A stretch of 37,552 nucleotides of DNA from Promethearchaeota archaeon (GTDB lineage: Archaea > Asgardarchaeota > Lokiarchaeia > Sigyniarchaeales > Sigyniarchaeaceae): NCBI GenBank assembly GCA_016932935.1, contig JAFGBX010000208.1, positions 1 to 37,552 on the forward strand. The letters run 5' to 3'. Below are positions 1-7,374 of the stretch, in pieces; positions within the stretch are counted from its first letter, which is position 1; each line of letters opens with the position of its first letter. Position numbers and translations under genes: made by a program. Under the pieces are notes generated by a model. The model saw only the letters and a list, made by a program, of their open reading frames with translations. It did not search any database and had not been told where the DNA came from.

Positions 1-2
1 AG

Positions 3-590
3 AAGCGGTTCAACATCCACAAGACATTGATTGTTGGATATCTCTTGCTCATTGTGACCATGCCTTTCTCCTTGATCATCGGCCACACGCAAGAGAACGC
101 GGTGCTGCAGAGCGCGTTCTTCTTCGGTGCGTTGATGGCGGGCCTGGATTGCGACTACTTCCTTCAATACGTCATGCTTGGGAATATCGTTGAGGAAGAT
201 GAGCGTCGAACCGGCAAATCGCATTCCGGTTTGTACCATGGTATGCTCGACGCTCCGGAGAACGCTTTTCAAGGCCTAGCAATGTTGATGCTCGGAATCG
301 TCTTGTCTGTCCCGGATGTTAACGTGGGTGGTAAGGAATTCTCGGGCGGCTATTATTTATGGGGGCCGGTTGCCACTGTGTTCATCATCCTCGGCCTGCT
401 CATATTCCGCGGCATCAAGGCTGACCTCGGCGAGATCACGGCGGTGAACAAGGCCGGCGGCATCGCGACGAGCATCTCGCTCTTCACGAACCGGCGGAAG
501 GATCTCAAAGGCATCAAGTCAGTTGCGCCTCGAGTCAAGGACTTCATAGTCGACGTTGGGAGGTTCGTCAAGTTCTTGTTCACGAAGTGA
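3..590 (+). CDS. GPH-family sugar:cation symporter, C-terminal part (5' truncated by window edge)
   Basis: The reading frame is open to the left edge of the window, so only the last ~195 codons are present; the TTG at 27 is probably internal. Hydrophobic segments alternate with a loop reading EEDERRTGKSHSGLYHGML, which matches the conserved D/E-rich TGxR/K loop of glycoside-pentoside-hexuronide (MFS_2) symporters. The complete GPH transporter at 26031-27584 carries the equivalent loop DYDELKTGERHESIYAG. The last ~45 residues form a basic cytosolic tail followed by a short hydrophobic end. Family knowledge: these proteins import sugars with Na+ or H+. Substrate cannot be read from the sequence. 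It converges on the DUF6807 gene with a 60-base gap. Another MFS_2-like permease is the only serious alternative. Confidence 0.7.
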   Translation, partial: KRFNIHKTLIVGYLLLIVTMPFSLIIGHTQENAVLQSAFFFGALMAGLDCDYFLQYVMLGNIVEEDERRTGKSHSGLYHGMLDAPENAFQGLAMLMLGIVLSVPDVNVGGKEFSGGYYLWGPVATVFIILGLLIFRGIKADLGEITAVNKAGGIATSISLFTNRRKDLKGIKSVAPRVKDFIVDVGRFVKFLFTK

Positions 591-650
591 TGGAACGAGG
601 GAGAAGAAGGTAGAGCATATCGAATCGCATCCTTTGGACTCCAGGCGCCT

Positions 651-1817
651 TTAGAGATCCTTGATGTCCGGCGGCGCGATGTAGTCCAGGTACTTGTCCT
701 TGATCCTCGCCGACCTCGCGTCGCCGACGTGCGCGATGAGCCGGTAGACGAACTCGATCGAGCTGCCTTTCGCCAGCGTGTATTCCCCGTTCAGCTTCCC
801 CTTGGTGAAGTGCTTCAAGCCGAACGGGTTCGCGCTGAACAGGCCGTAGTCGCGCACGTGCCAGTAGGTGGGGTGGCGGAAGCTCGCTGGGTGCTCGAGC
901 ATAGCGAAGCCGACGCGGTTCCCCTTGACGATCCCGGAGTAATCGACCCACGGGGCCTGCTTCCCCCAGCACTCCCTTTCGCCGACCGCGCCGTAGAAGT
1001 TCTCGATTCGGCCGCCCTTGTCGCCGTCCATCGACGTCGCAACGCGCACGGAGAGGAGGCCCCCCTCCTTCGTGTCGCCGAACTTCACGTCGCCGTTGGT
1101 CGCGGTGAGCAGCACCGAGAAGTCGATCGTCTGCAGGCCGCGGGGGAGGTTGTAGAACCGCATCTCCCGGCGTTCCCCGAGGTCGACGTCCCCGAACTTG
1201 TTTTTCCACTCGTTATGGAGCACGATCCGGCCGGCAGCGACCCCGGAGCTCGCGACTGGCACCTCCTTCGTGGCCTGGGTACCGGCCATGCCCCCCGCTG
1301 ACCAGTGGTCGACCTCGTTCACCTCCCCGTATGCTGACCAGACCGACGTGTGGTGCGGGTGGTCGCTCGTCTCGCCCGACACGCCCTTCTTCATCGGGAA
1401 GTGGCGGGTGATCGGGTCGCCGAAGGGGCCGATGAACGGGTAGAGGTACGGGCGGAGGCCATCGTTGACGTGCACGTTCGTGAACGGCTCGCCGTTGACC
1501 TTGACCTCGTACTCCCTATCCCCTTTCTTGCTGATGTCGACTGGCTTCTTCTTGGTCATCTCCTCCCTCCACGAGGGGCCGTTCGGGTCCACACCCAGCT
1601 CGAGCTCCTGGTCGGGGTGCATGTACGGGATGACCATCGCGATCTCGGTCTTCTTGTCGTCGGCGGTCCACGCGTCGGCCGGGTACCACGCGTCCTTCTC
1701 CTCGTCCTTGAACCAGACGATGCCCTCGATCTCGTAGTTCTTGTCTAGCACCTTGGTCACGGGGCAGTTAACTCGCTCGTGCGCCCCGGCCAAGACGACG
1801 ATGTGCAGTTCTTGCAT
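651..1817 (-). CDS. DUF6807 (PmoA-like) family protein
   Basis: A 388-residue soluble protein with no signal peptide. It has the DUF6807/PmoA family hallmarks: RPYLYPFIGPFG (~122-133), the histidine cluster DHPHHTSVW (~152-160) followed by a GEVNEVDHW segment, and HPTYWHVRDYGLFSANPFG near 315-333. The family is best known from Bacteroidetes and Planctomycetes, where it sits among sugar genes; despite the PmoA name it is unrelated to methane oxidation enzymes, and its reaction is not established. The start at 1817 (ATG) is preferred over upstream in-frame starts because a TATA-like box lies ~28 bases before it, and the longer version would run over the QueC gene end. The neighbouring sugar transporter fits a role in carbohydrate use, which is inference. 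Confidence 0.75.
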   Translation of the reverse strand: MQELHIVVLAGAHERVNCPVTKVLDKNYEIEGIVWFKDEEKDAWYPADAWTADDKKTEIAMVIPYMHPDQELELGVDPNGPSWREEMTKKKPVDISKKGDREYEVKVNGEPFTNVHVNDGLRPYLYPFIGPFGDPITRHFPMKKGVSGETSDHPHHTSVWSAYGEVNEVDHWSAGGMAGTQATKEVPVASSGVAAGRIVLHNEWKNKFGDVDLGERREMRFYNLPRGLQTIDFSVLLTATNGDVKFGDTKEGGLLSVRVATSMDGDKGGRIENFYGAVGERECWGKQAPWVDYSGIVKGNRVGFAMLEHPASFRHPTYWHVRDYGLFSANPFGLKHFTKGKLNGEYTLAKGSSIEFVYRLIAHVGDARSARIKDKYLDYIAPPDIKDL

Positions 1818-1839
1818 GCTAGTTCCGAAGGCCGATAGC

Positions 1840-1849
1840 TTAAAAAACG
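1840..1849 (-). promoter_or_regulatory. TATA-like box for the DUF6807 gene
   Basis: Minus strand reads CGTTTTTTAAGC about 25-32 bases before the ATG at 1817, the distance expected for an archaeal promoter with a leaderless or very short-leader transcript. Confidence 0.5.
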
Positions 1850-1869
1850 TATGTTGAGGAACCAGAGGA

Positions 1870-3441
1870 TCACGTCGGAGGCGGCCGGAACGCGATGACA
1901 GGATCGACCAGCCCGGCGGCAGCGAACGCCTCGGCACGTTCCCGGCACGGCTTGCAATGCCCGCAAGGGCTCGCCTCGTCGAAGGCACAGCTCCACGTCC
2001 ACTCGAACGGGACGCCGAGGGACTTCCCGAGTATGACCACGTCCGCCTTGGTCTTTCCCTTCAAGGGGAGGATGAAGGTGGGGGCCACCGCCTTGTTACC
2101 GACCTTGAGCTGCGCCACGAGCTTCTCGATGGCGTCGAAGAACGGCTGGCTCGCATCAGGCAGCGGATCCGACGTGATGTGGCCCGAGATGATGTACCTC
2201 GCCCCGTAGATGTCGGCGAAGTAGGTGGCGATCGCGTTGAACACGAGGTTCCGGTACGGCACGTAGTAGTCGGACGAGCCAAACAAGCTCGGCACCGGGT
2301 ACCCGGCGAGCTTCAGCTCGAACACCTCCATGATGTAGGGGACGGGCACGTCCACGGCCTTGATGCCGAGCGCCTTGCAGACGTGCTCGACCGCCTTCAG
2401 CTCGCGGGCCGGGCGGTTGTGGTAGTGCATGGAGAGCGGTATCACGTCGTAGCCATCGCTTCGCATCCAGTAGAGCGTGGTCACCGAGTCGAGCCCGCCC
2501 GAGAACAGCATGACCGCCCGCTTCTCGGGTATCTGTTCATCGGGTTTCAGGATCGCCCGCACCGCCGCCACGATCGCGTCGTTGACGTTGGAGGGTCGTA
2601 ACCCAAGGCCTTCCATTAAGGGGGCTGGATCCCCCCGGATGGTGCACCCGAGAAACTCGAACGATTCATCGATGCCTTCGGAACGCTGGCCGGGCGGGAC
2701 GCGTTCTATCACCGGCGGGGCGATCTTCACTCCAGCGTCGCGGATGGCTTGATATATTGCCATGACGAGCGTGTCGACGGCCATGGCCTCCGGGCCGACG
2801 AGATCGTATTGATTTTTTTGCGATCCCTTGGTCGTGGCGGCCTTGATGATCGCACCTGCGGCGTCGTCGATGGCAACGGGTTGCACGAGGCCGTCCTTCA
2901 AGCCGGGGTACCGGACGTACCCGCTGGAGATCGATTCGACGACCGCCCGGGTGAACCCGTCCCCCGGGCCGATGATGAAGGACGGGCGCAGGATCGTATA
3001 TTCCATTCCAGATCGTTCCACGAGTGATTCTGCTGCCTCCTTTGACCGCAAGTATACCTCGACCTCCGCTGTGCACGCAACAGGAACTCCAACGCCCAGG
3101 CCTGAGAGGTGGATCACCTTGGGCACGCCCGCTTTCCGCGCAGCGTCGAGCACCCGCCCGAGCAGCTTCACGTTGACCTCGTCGATGTGGCTCTTGGAAC
3201 CCCTCGTTATCGCCACCAAATGGACGACCGCCATAGCTCCCCGGAACGCGGCCTCGAGGTCACCGATGGCGTAACCATTGCAAACGAATGCCTTTATGCC
3301 AAGTTGGCCGAGCTCAGCTGCGGCTTCGTCGCTGCGGACAATGCCCCGAACAAAGATCCCTTGCTGCAATGCCAGCCTGGCGACGGCGGTTCCCAGGAAG
3401 CCGTTCGCCCCCGTGACTGCGATCAGCACCGTGCCGGTCAT
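1870..3441 (-). CDS. Fusion of atypical SDR (NAD-binding epimerase-like) domain and QueC-like 7-cyano-7-deazaguanine synthase domain
   Basis: A 523-residue two-domain protein. Residues 1-~300 form an atypical short-chain dehydrogenase of the NDUFA9-like/NAD(P)-binding epimerase type: TGANGFLG at 10-17, YLRSK (YxxxK) at 130-134 and LRPSFIIGPG at 151-160. Residues ~305-523 form a QueC domain: PP-loop SGGLDS at 314-319, VPYRN at 394-398, and the zinc site WSC-x7-CGHCKPCxxR with C485, C493, C496 and C499. QueC makes preQ0 from carboxy-deazaguanine, ATP and ammonia; in archaea preQ0 feeds archaeosine in tRNA. All key QueC residues look intact. I chose ATG 3441 with GTGAGGGG just before it; a GTG at 3507 would lie inside the promoter box. 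No other deazapurine gene is in the window, so the role of the SDR half is unknown. Confidence 0.85.
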   Translation of the reverse strand: MTGTVLIAVTGANGFLGTAVARLALQQGIFVRGIVRSDEAAAELGQLGIKAFVCNGYAIGDLEAAFRGAMAVVHLVAITRGSKSHIDEVNVKLLGRVLDAARKAGVPKVIHLSGLGVGVPVACTAEVEVYLRSKEAAESLVERSGMEYTILRPSFIIGPGDGFTRAVVESISSGYVRYPGLKDGLVQPVAIDDAAGAIIKAATTKGSQKNQYDLVGPEAMAVDTLVMAIYQAIRDAGVKIAPPVIERVPPGQRSEGIDESFEFLGCTIRGDPAPLMEGLGLRPSNVNDAIVAAVRAILKPDEQIPEKRAVMLFSGGLDSVTTLYWMRSDGYDVIPLSMHYHNRPARELKAVEHVCKALGIKAVDVPVPYIMEVFELKLAGYPVPSLFGSSDYYVPYRNLVFNAIATYFADIYGARYIISGHITSDPLPDASQPFFDAIEKLVAQLKVGNKAVAPTFILPLKGKTKADVVILGKSLGVPFEWTWSCAFDEASPCGHCKPCRERAEAFAAAGLVDPVIAFRPPPT

Positions 3442-3493
3442 CCCCTCACGGTTGTTGTGAATTCGCGAGCATATTTCGAACGGGGCAATATTC

Positions 3494-3504
3494 GTATAAA
3501 AAGG
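3494..3504 (+). promoter_or_regulatory. TATA-like box between divergent genes
   Basis: The sequence CGTATAAAAAG sits 21-31 bases before the GTG start at 3525, good spacing for a leaderless plus-strand transcript. Read on the minus strand it is CTTTTTATACG, about 55-65 bases before the ATG at 3441, and could also serve that gene; a second minus-strand AT-rich patch (GAAATATGC, 3472-3480) is closer. Confidence 0.45.
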
Positions 3505-3524
3505 CACTACCTAGCAGCATAATC

Positions 3525-5090
3525 GTGAAGACTATACCGCACTCGCGGAAAGGAACATGGCGCAAAGCACTTGGCTTTGCTCTCATCATCTTGGTTCCCA
3601 CGTGCTTTGGATGCTACGCTTATTCTTGCGCTGAGTCGGTCTTACAGTTCGCCTCGTACCTCGGCAGCGAGCCCGTCGATTATGGGGCGCTGATCCCCGC
3701 CAACCACGCGAAACTCGAGGCCATGTCCCGTGGGTTCGAGTTCTATCTCGAGCGGGACAACCTGCCCCTCAACTACACGCTCACTGCGGTGTGGAGGAGT
3801 GACTTCGATGCGATCAGCCATTTTGCCGTCGGAGGCGACGCGGCCATCTGGTCAGGCATGTCGCTCGCTATGGCCTCGTTCAAGTATGCAGTGGCCCAGC
3901 GACACGGGGATGCGACCGAGGTCTCGAACGCGACGCGGCTCGTTCGGAAGCTGGTCGACGGGGTGTCGCTGCTGCTCGCCGTGCCAAACGGAGGCATCGG
4001 CCCGGCGTACCCGGGCGTCCTCGCTCGGAGCGTCTCGCCGAAGGACTGGAGCGATGCACATCCGGGCATCGCCGGGTACCCGTATGGCAGCGAGGCGGAT
4101 CACGTTGACGTGTTCGACGGTGCGGGCGACTATAGCGACTGGTTCTGGATAGGCTACCCGTCGCTCGACCAGTACTCGGGCGTCATCATGGGTGTCACCG
4201 TGGCGCTCGCGATCGTCGACGACCCGTACGTCCGCTCCCGAGCGCGGCTGCTCGCGGCGCAGATGGTCGAGCACTTCAAGGACACCGGCTGGAACCTTGC
4301 CGACGGCAACGGGCGCACGACCGGGCAGTCGTTCCTGTACTCGATCGAGCACCCTGGCTACTGGCTGCTCGCGACGCTCTTCATGGGCACCCTGGCCGAT
4401 CCGGGCGCCTACCTCGACTTGTACTACCACTGGGCCATCGACCGCGGCTACGCCGACTACAACGTGCTCAAGGTAGACCTCCGCGCTTTTACACTGTTCA
4501 ATTACTTCTCGATGAACATCAACTGGGTCATCTTCTACGCGATGGCGACCTTCGAGAGCGATCAGGCCCTGCGAGCGCGGTACCAACGCGTGATGGCCGA
4601 GTGCATGTACCCCGTAGCTGCGAACCACAGGAACGCGTGGTACAACATGGCCTTCCTGCACGTGATGGGCAAGAACGACAGCTGGATCCAGCAGGATGTG
4701 AACGATCAGCTCATGCGGTTCGGGGTGGAGCGCATCCCGGGGCAGCCAAACTCGACCCGGCTCCCCGAGCGCGGGCTGAACGCGTCCGGGAACTATTATC
4801 ACGACCTCGTGGGCGAGGAATGGCCTCGCACGACGTTTTCAGCCTGGCTGGAGGAGAATCCCTTGTTCCCGCAGCCGGCAGTGAACCCGGCAGCCTCCTT
4901 GCTCGAGGAGGACGAGTACCTCGCGAAGCCGAAGACGGTCGACCAGTACCACAGCGTGGACTTCCTGTGGCAGCGCACCCCGTACACGGCCTCCGATTAC
5001 AGCCCTGCCCGCCGGCAGGACTCCGGCCTGGCCTACTTGCTACCATACTGGATGGGGCGATTCCACGGCAGCATCCCCGGAGGTGAATGA
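3525..5090 (+). CDS. Membrane-anchored or secreted alpha-helical (possibly alpha/alpha-toroid) protein
   Basis: A 521-residue protein of unknown function. The first ~16 residues are basic, followed by a hydrophobic segment (~17-36) that acts as signal anchor or signal peptide, so the rest should be outside the cell. The body is rich in aromatic residues and helices, with sequences such as HFAVGGDAAIWSGMSLAMA, WNLADGNGRTTGQSFLYS and DFLWQRTPYTASDYSPARR. That pattern resembles (alpha/alpha)6-toroid carbohydrate-active enzymes, and several Asn-x-Ser/Thr sites fit an exported glycoprotein. I cannot name a family or a catalytic residue pair. The start is GTG 3525, supported by a TATA-like box at correct leaderless distance. 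It is divergent from the SDR-QueC gene and 51 bases before the next membrane-protein gene. Confidence 0.7.
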   Translation: MKTIPHSRKGTWRKALGFALIILVPTCFGCYAYSCAESVLQFASYLGSEPVDYGALIPANHAKLEAMSRGFEFYLERDNLPLNYTLTAVWRSDFDAISHFAVGGDAAIWSGMSLAMASFKYAVAQRHGDATEVSNATRLVRKLVDGVSLLLAVPNGGIGPAYPGVLARSVSPKDWSDAHPGIAGYPYGSEADHVDVFDGAGDYSDWFWIGYPSLDQYSGVIMGVTVALAIVDDPYVRSRARLLAAQMVEHFKDTGWNLADGNGRTTGQSFLYSIEHPGYWLLATLFMGTLADPGAYLDLYYHWAIDRGYADYNVLKVDLRAFTLFNYFSMNINWVIFYAMATFESDQALRARYQRVMAECMYPVAANHRNAWYNMAFLHVMGKNDSWIQQDVNDQLMRFGVERIPGQPNSTRLPERGLNASGNYYHDLVGEEWPRTTFSAWLEENPLFPQPAVNPAASLLEEDEYLAKPKTVDQYHSVDFLWQRTPYTASDYSPARRQDSGLAYLLPYWMGRFHGSIPGGE

Positions 5091-5141
5091 GCTATTTCAG
5101 ATGATACACGGCCGGAAAGCCAATACCGGGCCGTACTTTCG

Positions 5142-6422
5142 ATGTCCAACGAGATCCTACCAGCGTGGAACATCCTCGCCGCTTGCATAATGCTCGCTGC
5201 CAGCATCGCCACGCTGCTCGTGTTCACGGCGGGAGATGGCCGTTACGTGCCTACCGGTTCTGTCCTGGGGTTCCAGGGCCCGTCATACTTCTACGTCACG
5301 GGCTTCTGGGGCATCTTGCTCTCCCTCGGCTGGGGGATCTCGATCGCCACCAAGCTCAAGCGCCTGTCCATCTCGGCGCGCCGGGACGGGGCGATCCTCC
5401 TCCGCGAGCGAGTCATCGGGAAAACCCGCGAGGTGATCATACCCCCAGAGGGACTCAAGGCATTTTTCGTCGACCGGCATCCCAGCCCGGGCGGGGTCGC
5501 GTGGCTCGTCATCGGGTTCGGGTGGCTCGCGTTTCTCCTTCAACTGGCGATGCCAAACTTCCAGCTACCCTTTCTTGAACATCCCGTCACGGGAATGACT
5601 TTGCTGGTGTTCGGTGGGTGCATAGCCGCGACCGCGGTCATGGGCGTGTCAAGGCCCGGCCTCTGCCTGGTGCTGATGGACGCTGCAGCCTGCCACTTTA
5701 TCAAACTTCCTGGCGTCATTTCCGCCGAGACTCTCGCAAGCGAGATGACCACGGCCCTAGAGAAATCGTTCAAACTGCAACCAGTTGTGCTTTCACGAAC
5801 CGCTTTCGAGTTAAAAAATAGGGACTGGTTCCGGACGACGCTTTTCGGTTCCGTGGCTGTCCTCATCATCGGTTCGGTGAACGTGGTGTTCCTATTAGCG
5901 GGAACATCGTTGTCATGTATGAATCAGGGTTCAGCTTGGGTGACGGTAGTGTCGGGTTGCCTGGGGATGGTCTTCAATATTAACCGCGGGAATGCCTTGC
6001 CTCTGCACACGCGGGTCGCGTTCCATACAACACTGGCGTGGAACGGGAAGCGCGATGTACCTGGGCCTTGGTTGTTCGTGGTCGGGATCGCCGGCTGCGT
6101 GATCTCGTGGTACTTCGTCGGGTTGCATGCCCGCTTTGATATGACCGGTTTGGTTGATGGCCTGTACAAGGTCATCTCGCTCGGCGCAGTGTCCCTTCTA
6201 TACACGTCTTGGTGCATCTATTTCGCCATGGATCCTTCCCACCGGGTGCTCGTTAGCCTGGGGGGCGGGTATTCAGCGGCGATTGGTGCGTCTTCAACGT
6301 CCGTCCAGCAATCGAGCAGACCGCGTCATCGTGTGTTCGATGGTGATTTGTGGATGCTTGCAATAGCTCTCCTTTTCGGGGCCGTTTCAGTCATCACCTT
6401 CTGCCTCGGTTTGCTTAGCTGA
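5142..6422 (+). CDS. Polytopic membrane protein of unknown function
   Basis: A 426-residue protein with about nine hydrophobic segments: near residues 11-28, 49-70, 118-138, 150-170, then further segments to the C-terminus, the last being a hydrophobic hairpin end. Between segments 2 and 3 lies a charged ~35-residue stretch (SISARRDGAILLRERVIGK) that reads like two beta strands, reminiscent of bacterial PH-type (bPH) insertions, but this is weak. No transporter or enzyme motif was recognised. It follows the secreted protein by 51 bases on the same strand, so the two may be co-transcribed. Base composition in its second half (~5750-6250) is less GC-rich than its neighbours. Confidence 0.65.
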   Translation: MSNEILPAWNILAACIMLAASIATLLVFTAGDGRYVPTGSVLGFQGPSYFYVTGFWGILLSLGWGISIATKLKRLSISARRDGAILLRERVIGKTREVIIPPEGLKAFFVDRHPSPGGVAWLVIGFGWLAFLLQLAMPNFQLPFLEHPVTGMTLLVFGGCIAATAVMGVSRPGLCLVLMDAAACHFIKLPGVISAETLASEMTTALEKSFKLQPVVLSRTAFELKNRDWFRTTLFGSVAVLIIGSVNVVFLLAGTSLSCMNQGSAWVTVVSGCLGMVFNINRGNALPLHTRVAFHTTLAWNGKRDVPGPWLFVVGIAGCVISWYFVGLHARFDMTGLVDGLYKVISLGAVSLLYTSWCIYFAMDPSHRVLVSLGGGYSAAIGASSTSVQQSSRPRHRVFDGDLWMLAIALLFGAVSVITFCLGLLS

Positions 6423-6539
6423 TGAACCTCTGGTATGCCCCGCGAGCTTGAAAAAGCACCTTTGGGCTCGGGCTTCGCCGCGTGTCTCAAGCAAGGGTCG
6501 CAATTTTCCCGTTTCGAAACCGAGGTTGGTTGAATGGAG

Positions 6540-6549
6540 TTTTATACTC
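6540..6549 (+). promoter_or_regulatory. TATA-like box for the 6575 gene
   Basis: TTTTATACTC lies about 26-35 bases before the ATG at 6575. The 152-base gap 6423-6574 holds nothing else recognisable. Confidence 0.5.
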
Positions 6550-6574
6550 TCATTGTCTCTTCTAGAACAACGAC

Positions 6575-7195
6575 ATGATCGAAGACATTCTCGGGCCGGT
6601 AGTCAGCATCTCCGCACTCATTGCGTTGTGGATGTTCGAGGGCTTCGCACTGAAATACGTGGATCAAGTCGTCGACGAGGGGCGCACTGTCCGAAAGATG
6701 GTGCTTTGGAGCGTTTTGTTCGTCGCGGGGGTCGCCGCCGGGTTCTTCATGGTGACGGACTCGTTCACGAGCGGTGCCACGTTCGCCCTCGTCTTAGCGA
6801 TGATCCTCTCGAAAAAGATCGATAACAAGCTTTGGTTCTACCAGATCGTCATCGTCTTCGGCTCGTACATCATCATCTTGAACCTGGTCATCGAGAGCGC
6901 GCTGTCGTGGGTCGTCGACTTCTTCGAAACTTCGCTGGTGTTCGTGATCGTGCTCGCCGGGTCGATACTCGACGAGGTCTCCCACGGCGCGCTGGAGGGC
7001 AAGTCGCGGTCGATGAGGTGGTTTGGGGAATGGCGCTTCGTCATGAAGATACTGGTGGTGCTGATGGCCATCTTCATCCCCTTCGTTCAGTGGTACCACG
7101 CGCTCTCGTGGATCTTGTTCGACATGGCCTACGAGATCACCGCGCGGCGGTACGCAGCATCGATTATCAAGAAGCCTGAGCCCATCATCCTTTGA
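6575..7195 (+). CDS. Small polytopic membrane protein, unknown
   Basis: A 206-residue, very hydrophobic protein with roughly six membrane segments (near residues 5-24, 43-60, 68-82, 88-110, 116-133 and 153-178) joined by short charged loops such as KYVDQVVDEGRTVRK and HGALEGKSRSMRWFGEWR. The C-terminal tail (RRYAASIIKKPEPIIL) should be cytosolic. No family was recognised. The ATG start is supported by a TATA-like box at the right distance. It is followed 180 bases later, on the same strand, by the 7TM-longin protein; the T-run in between suggests separate transcripts. Confidence 0.65.
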   Translation: MIEDILGPVVSISALIALWMFEGFALKYVDQVVDEGRTVRKMVLWSVLFVAGVAAGFFMVTDSFTSGATFALVLAMILSKKIDNKLWFYQIVIVFGSYIIILNLVIESALSWVVDFFETSLVFVIVLAGSILDEVSHGALEGKSRSMRWFGEWRFVMKILVVLMAIFIPFVQWYHALSWILFDMAYEITARRYAASIIKKPEPIIL

Positions 7196-7253
7196 CCTCC
7201 ATAGCGCCATCTCCACGTCGCCGGGCCGGTCGTCCCTATGCGAGGCACTCGTC

Positions 7254-7262
7254 CCTTTTTTA
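7254..7262 (+). terminator. Oligo-T transcription stop after the 6575 gene
   Basis: A pyrimidine run ending in six Ts (CCCTTTTTT) lies ~60 bases after the stop codon, as is usual for archaeal oligo-U termination. No strong stem precedes it. Confidence 0.35.
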
Positions 7263-7334
7263 ATCGGATTCGCCCGCCCGGCGCAACGTGTCCCGGCACT
7301 CGTTTTCGGCCCCTTGGTGGTGGGAAATCATGGC

Positions 7335-7343
7335 CTTAAAAAT
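7335..7343 (+). promoter_or_regulatory. TATA-like box for the 7TM-longin gene
   Basis: CTTAAAAAT lies 32-40 bases before the ATG at 7375, allowing a leader of about ten bases. Confidence 0.4.
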
Positions 7344-7374
7344 CTTGAGGGCATACCTACTATCGTGACCATCC

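Noticed and set aside
6420-6470. TGATGA box at 6420 as the start of a C/D box guide RNA
   Set aside because: No CTGA D box was found at a fitting distance; the motif simply overlaps a stop codon.
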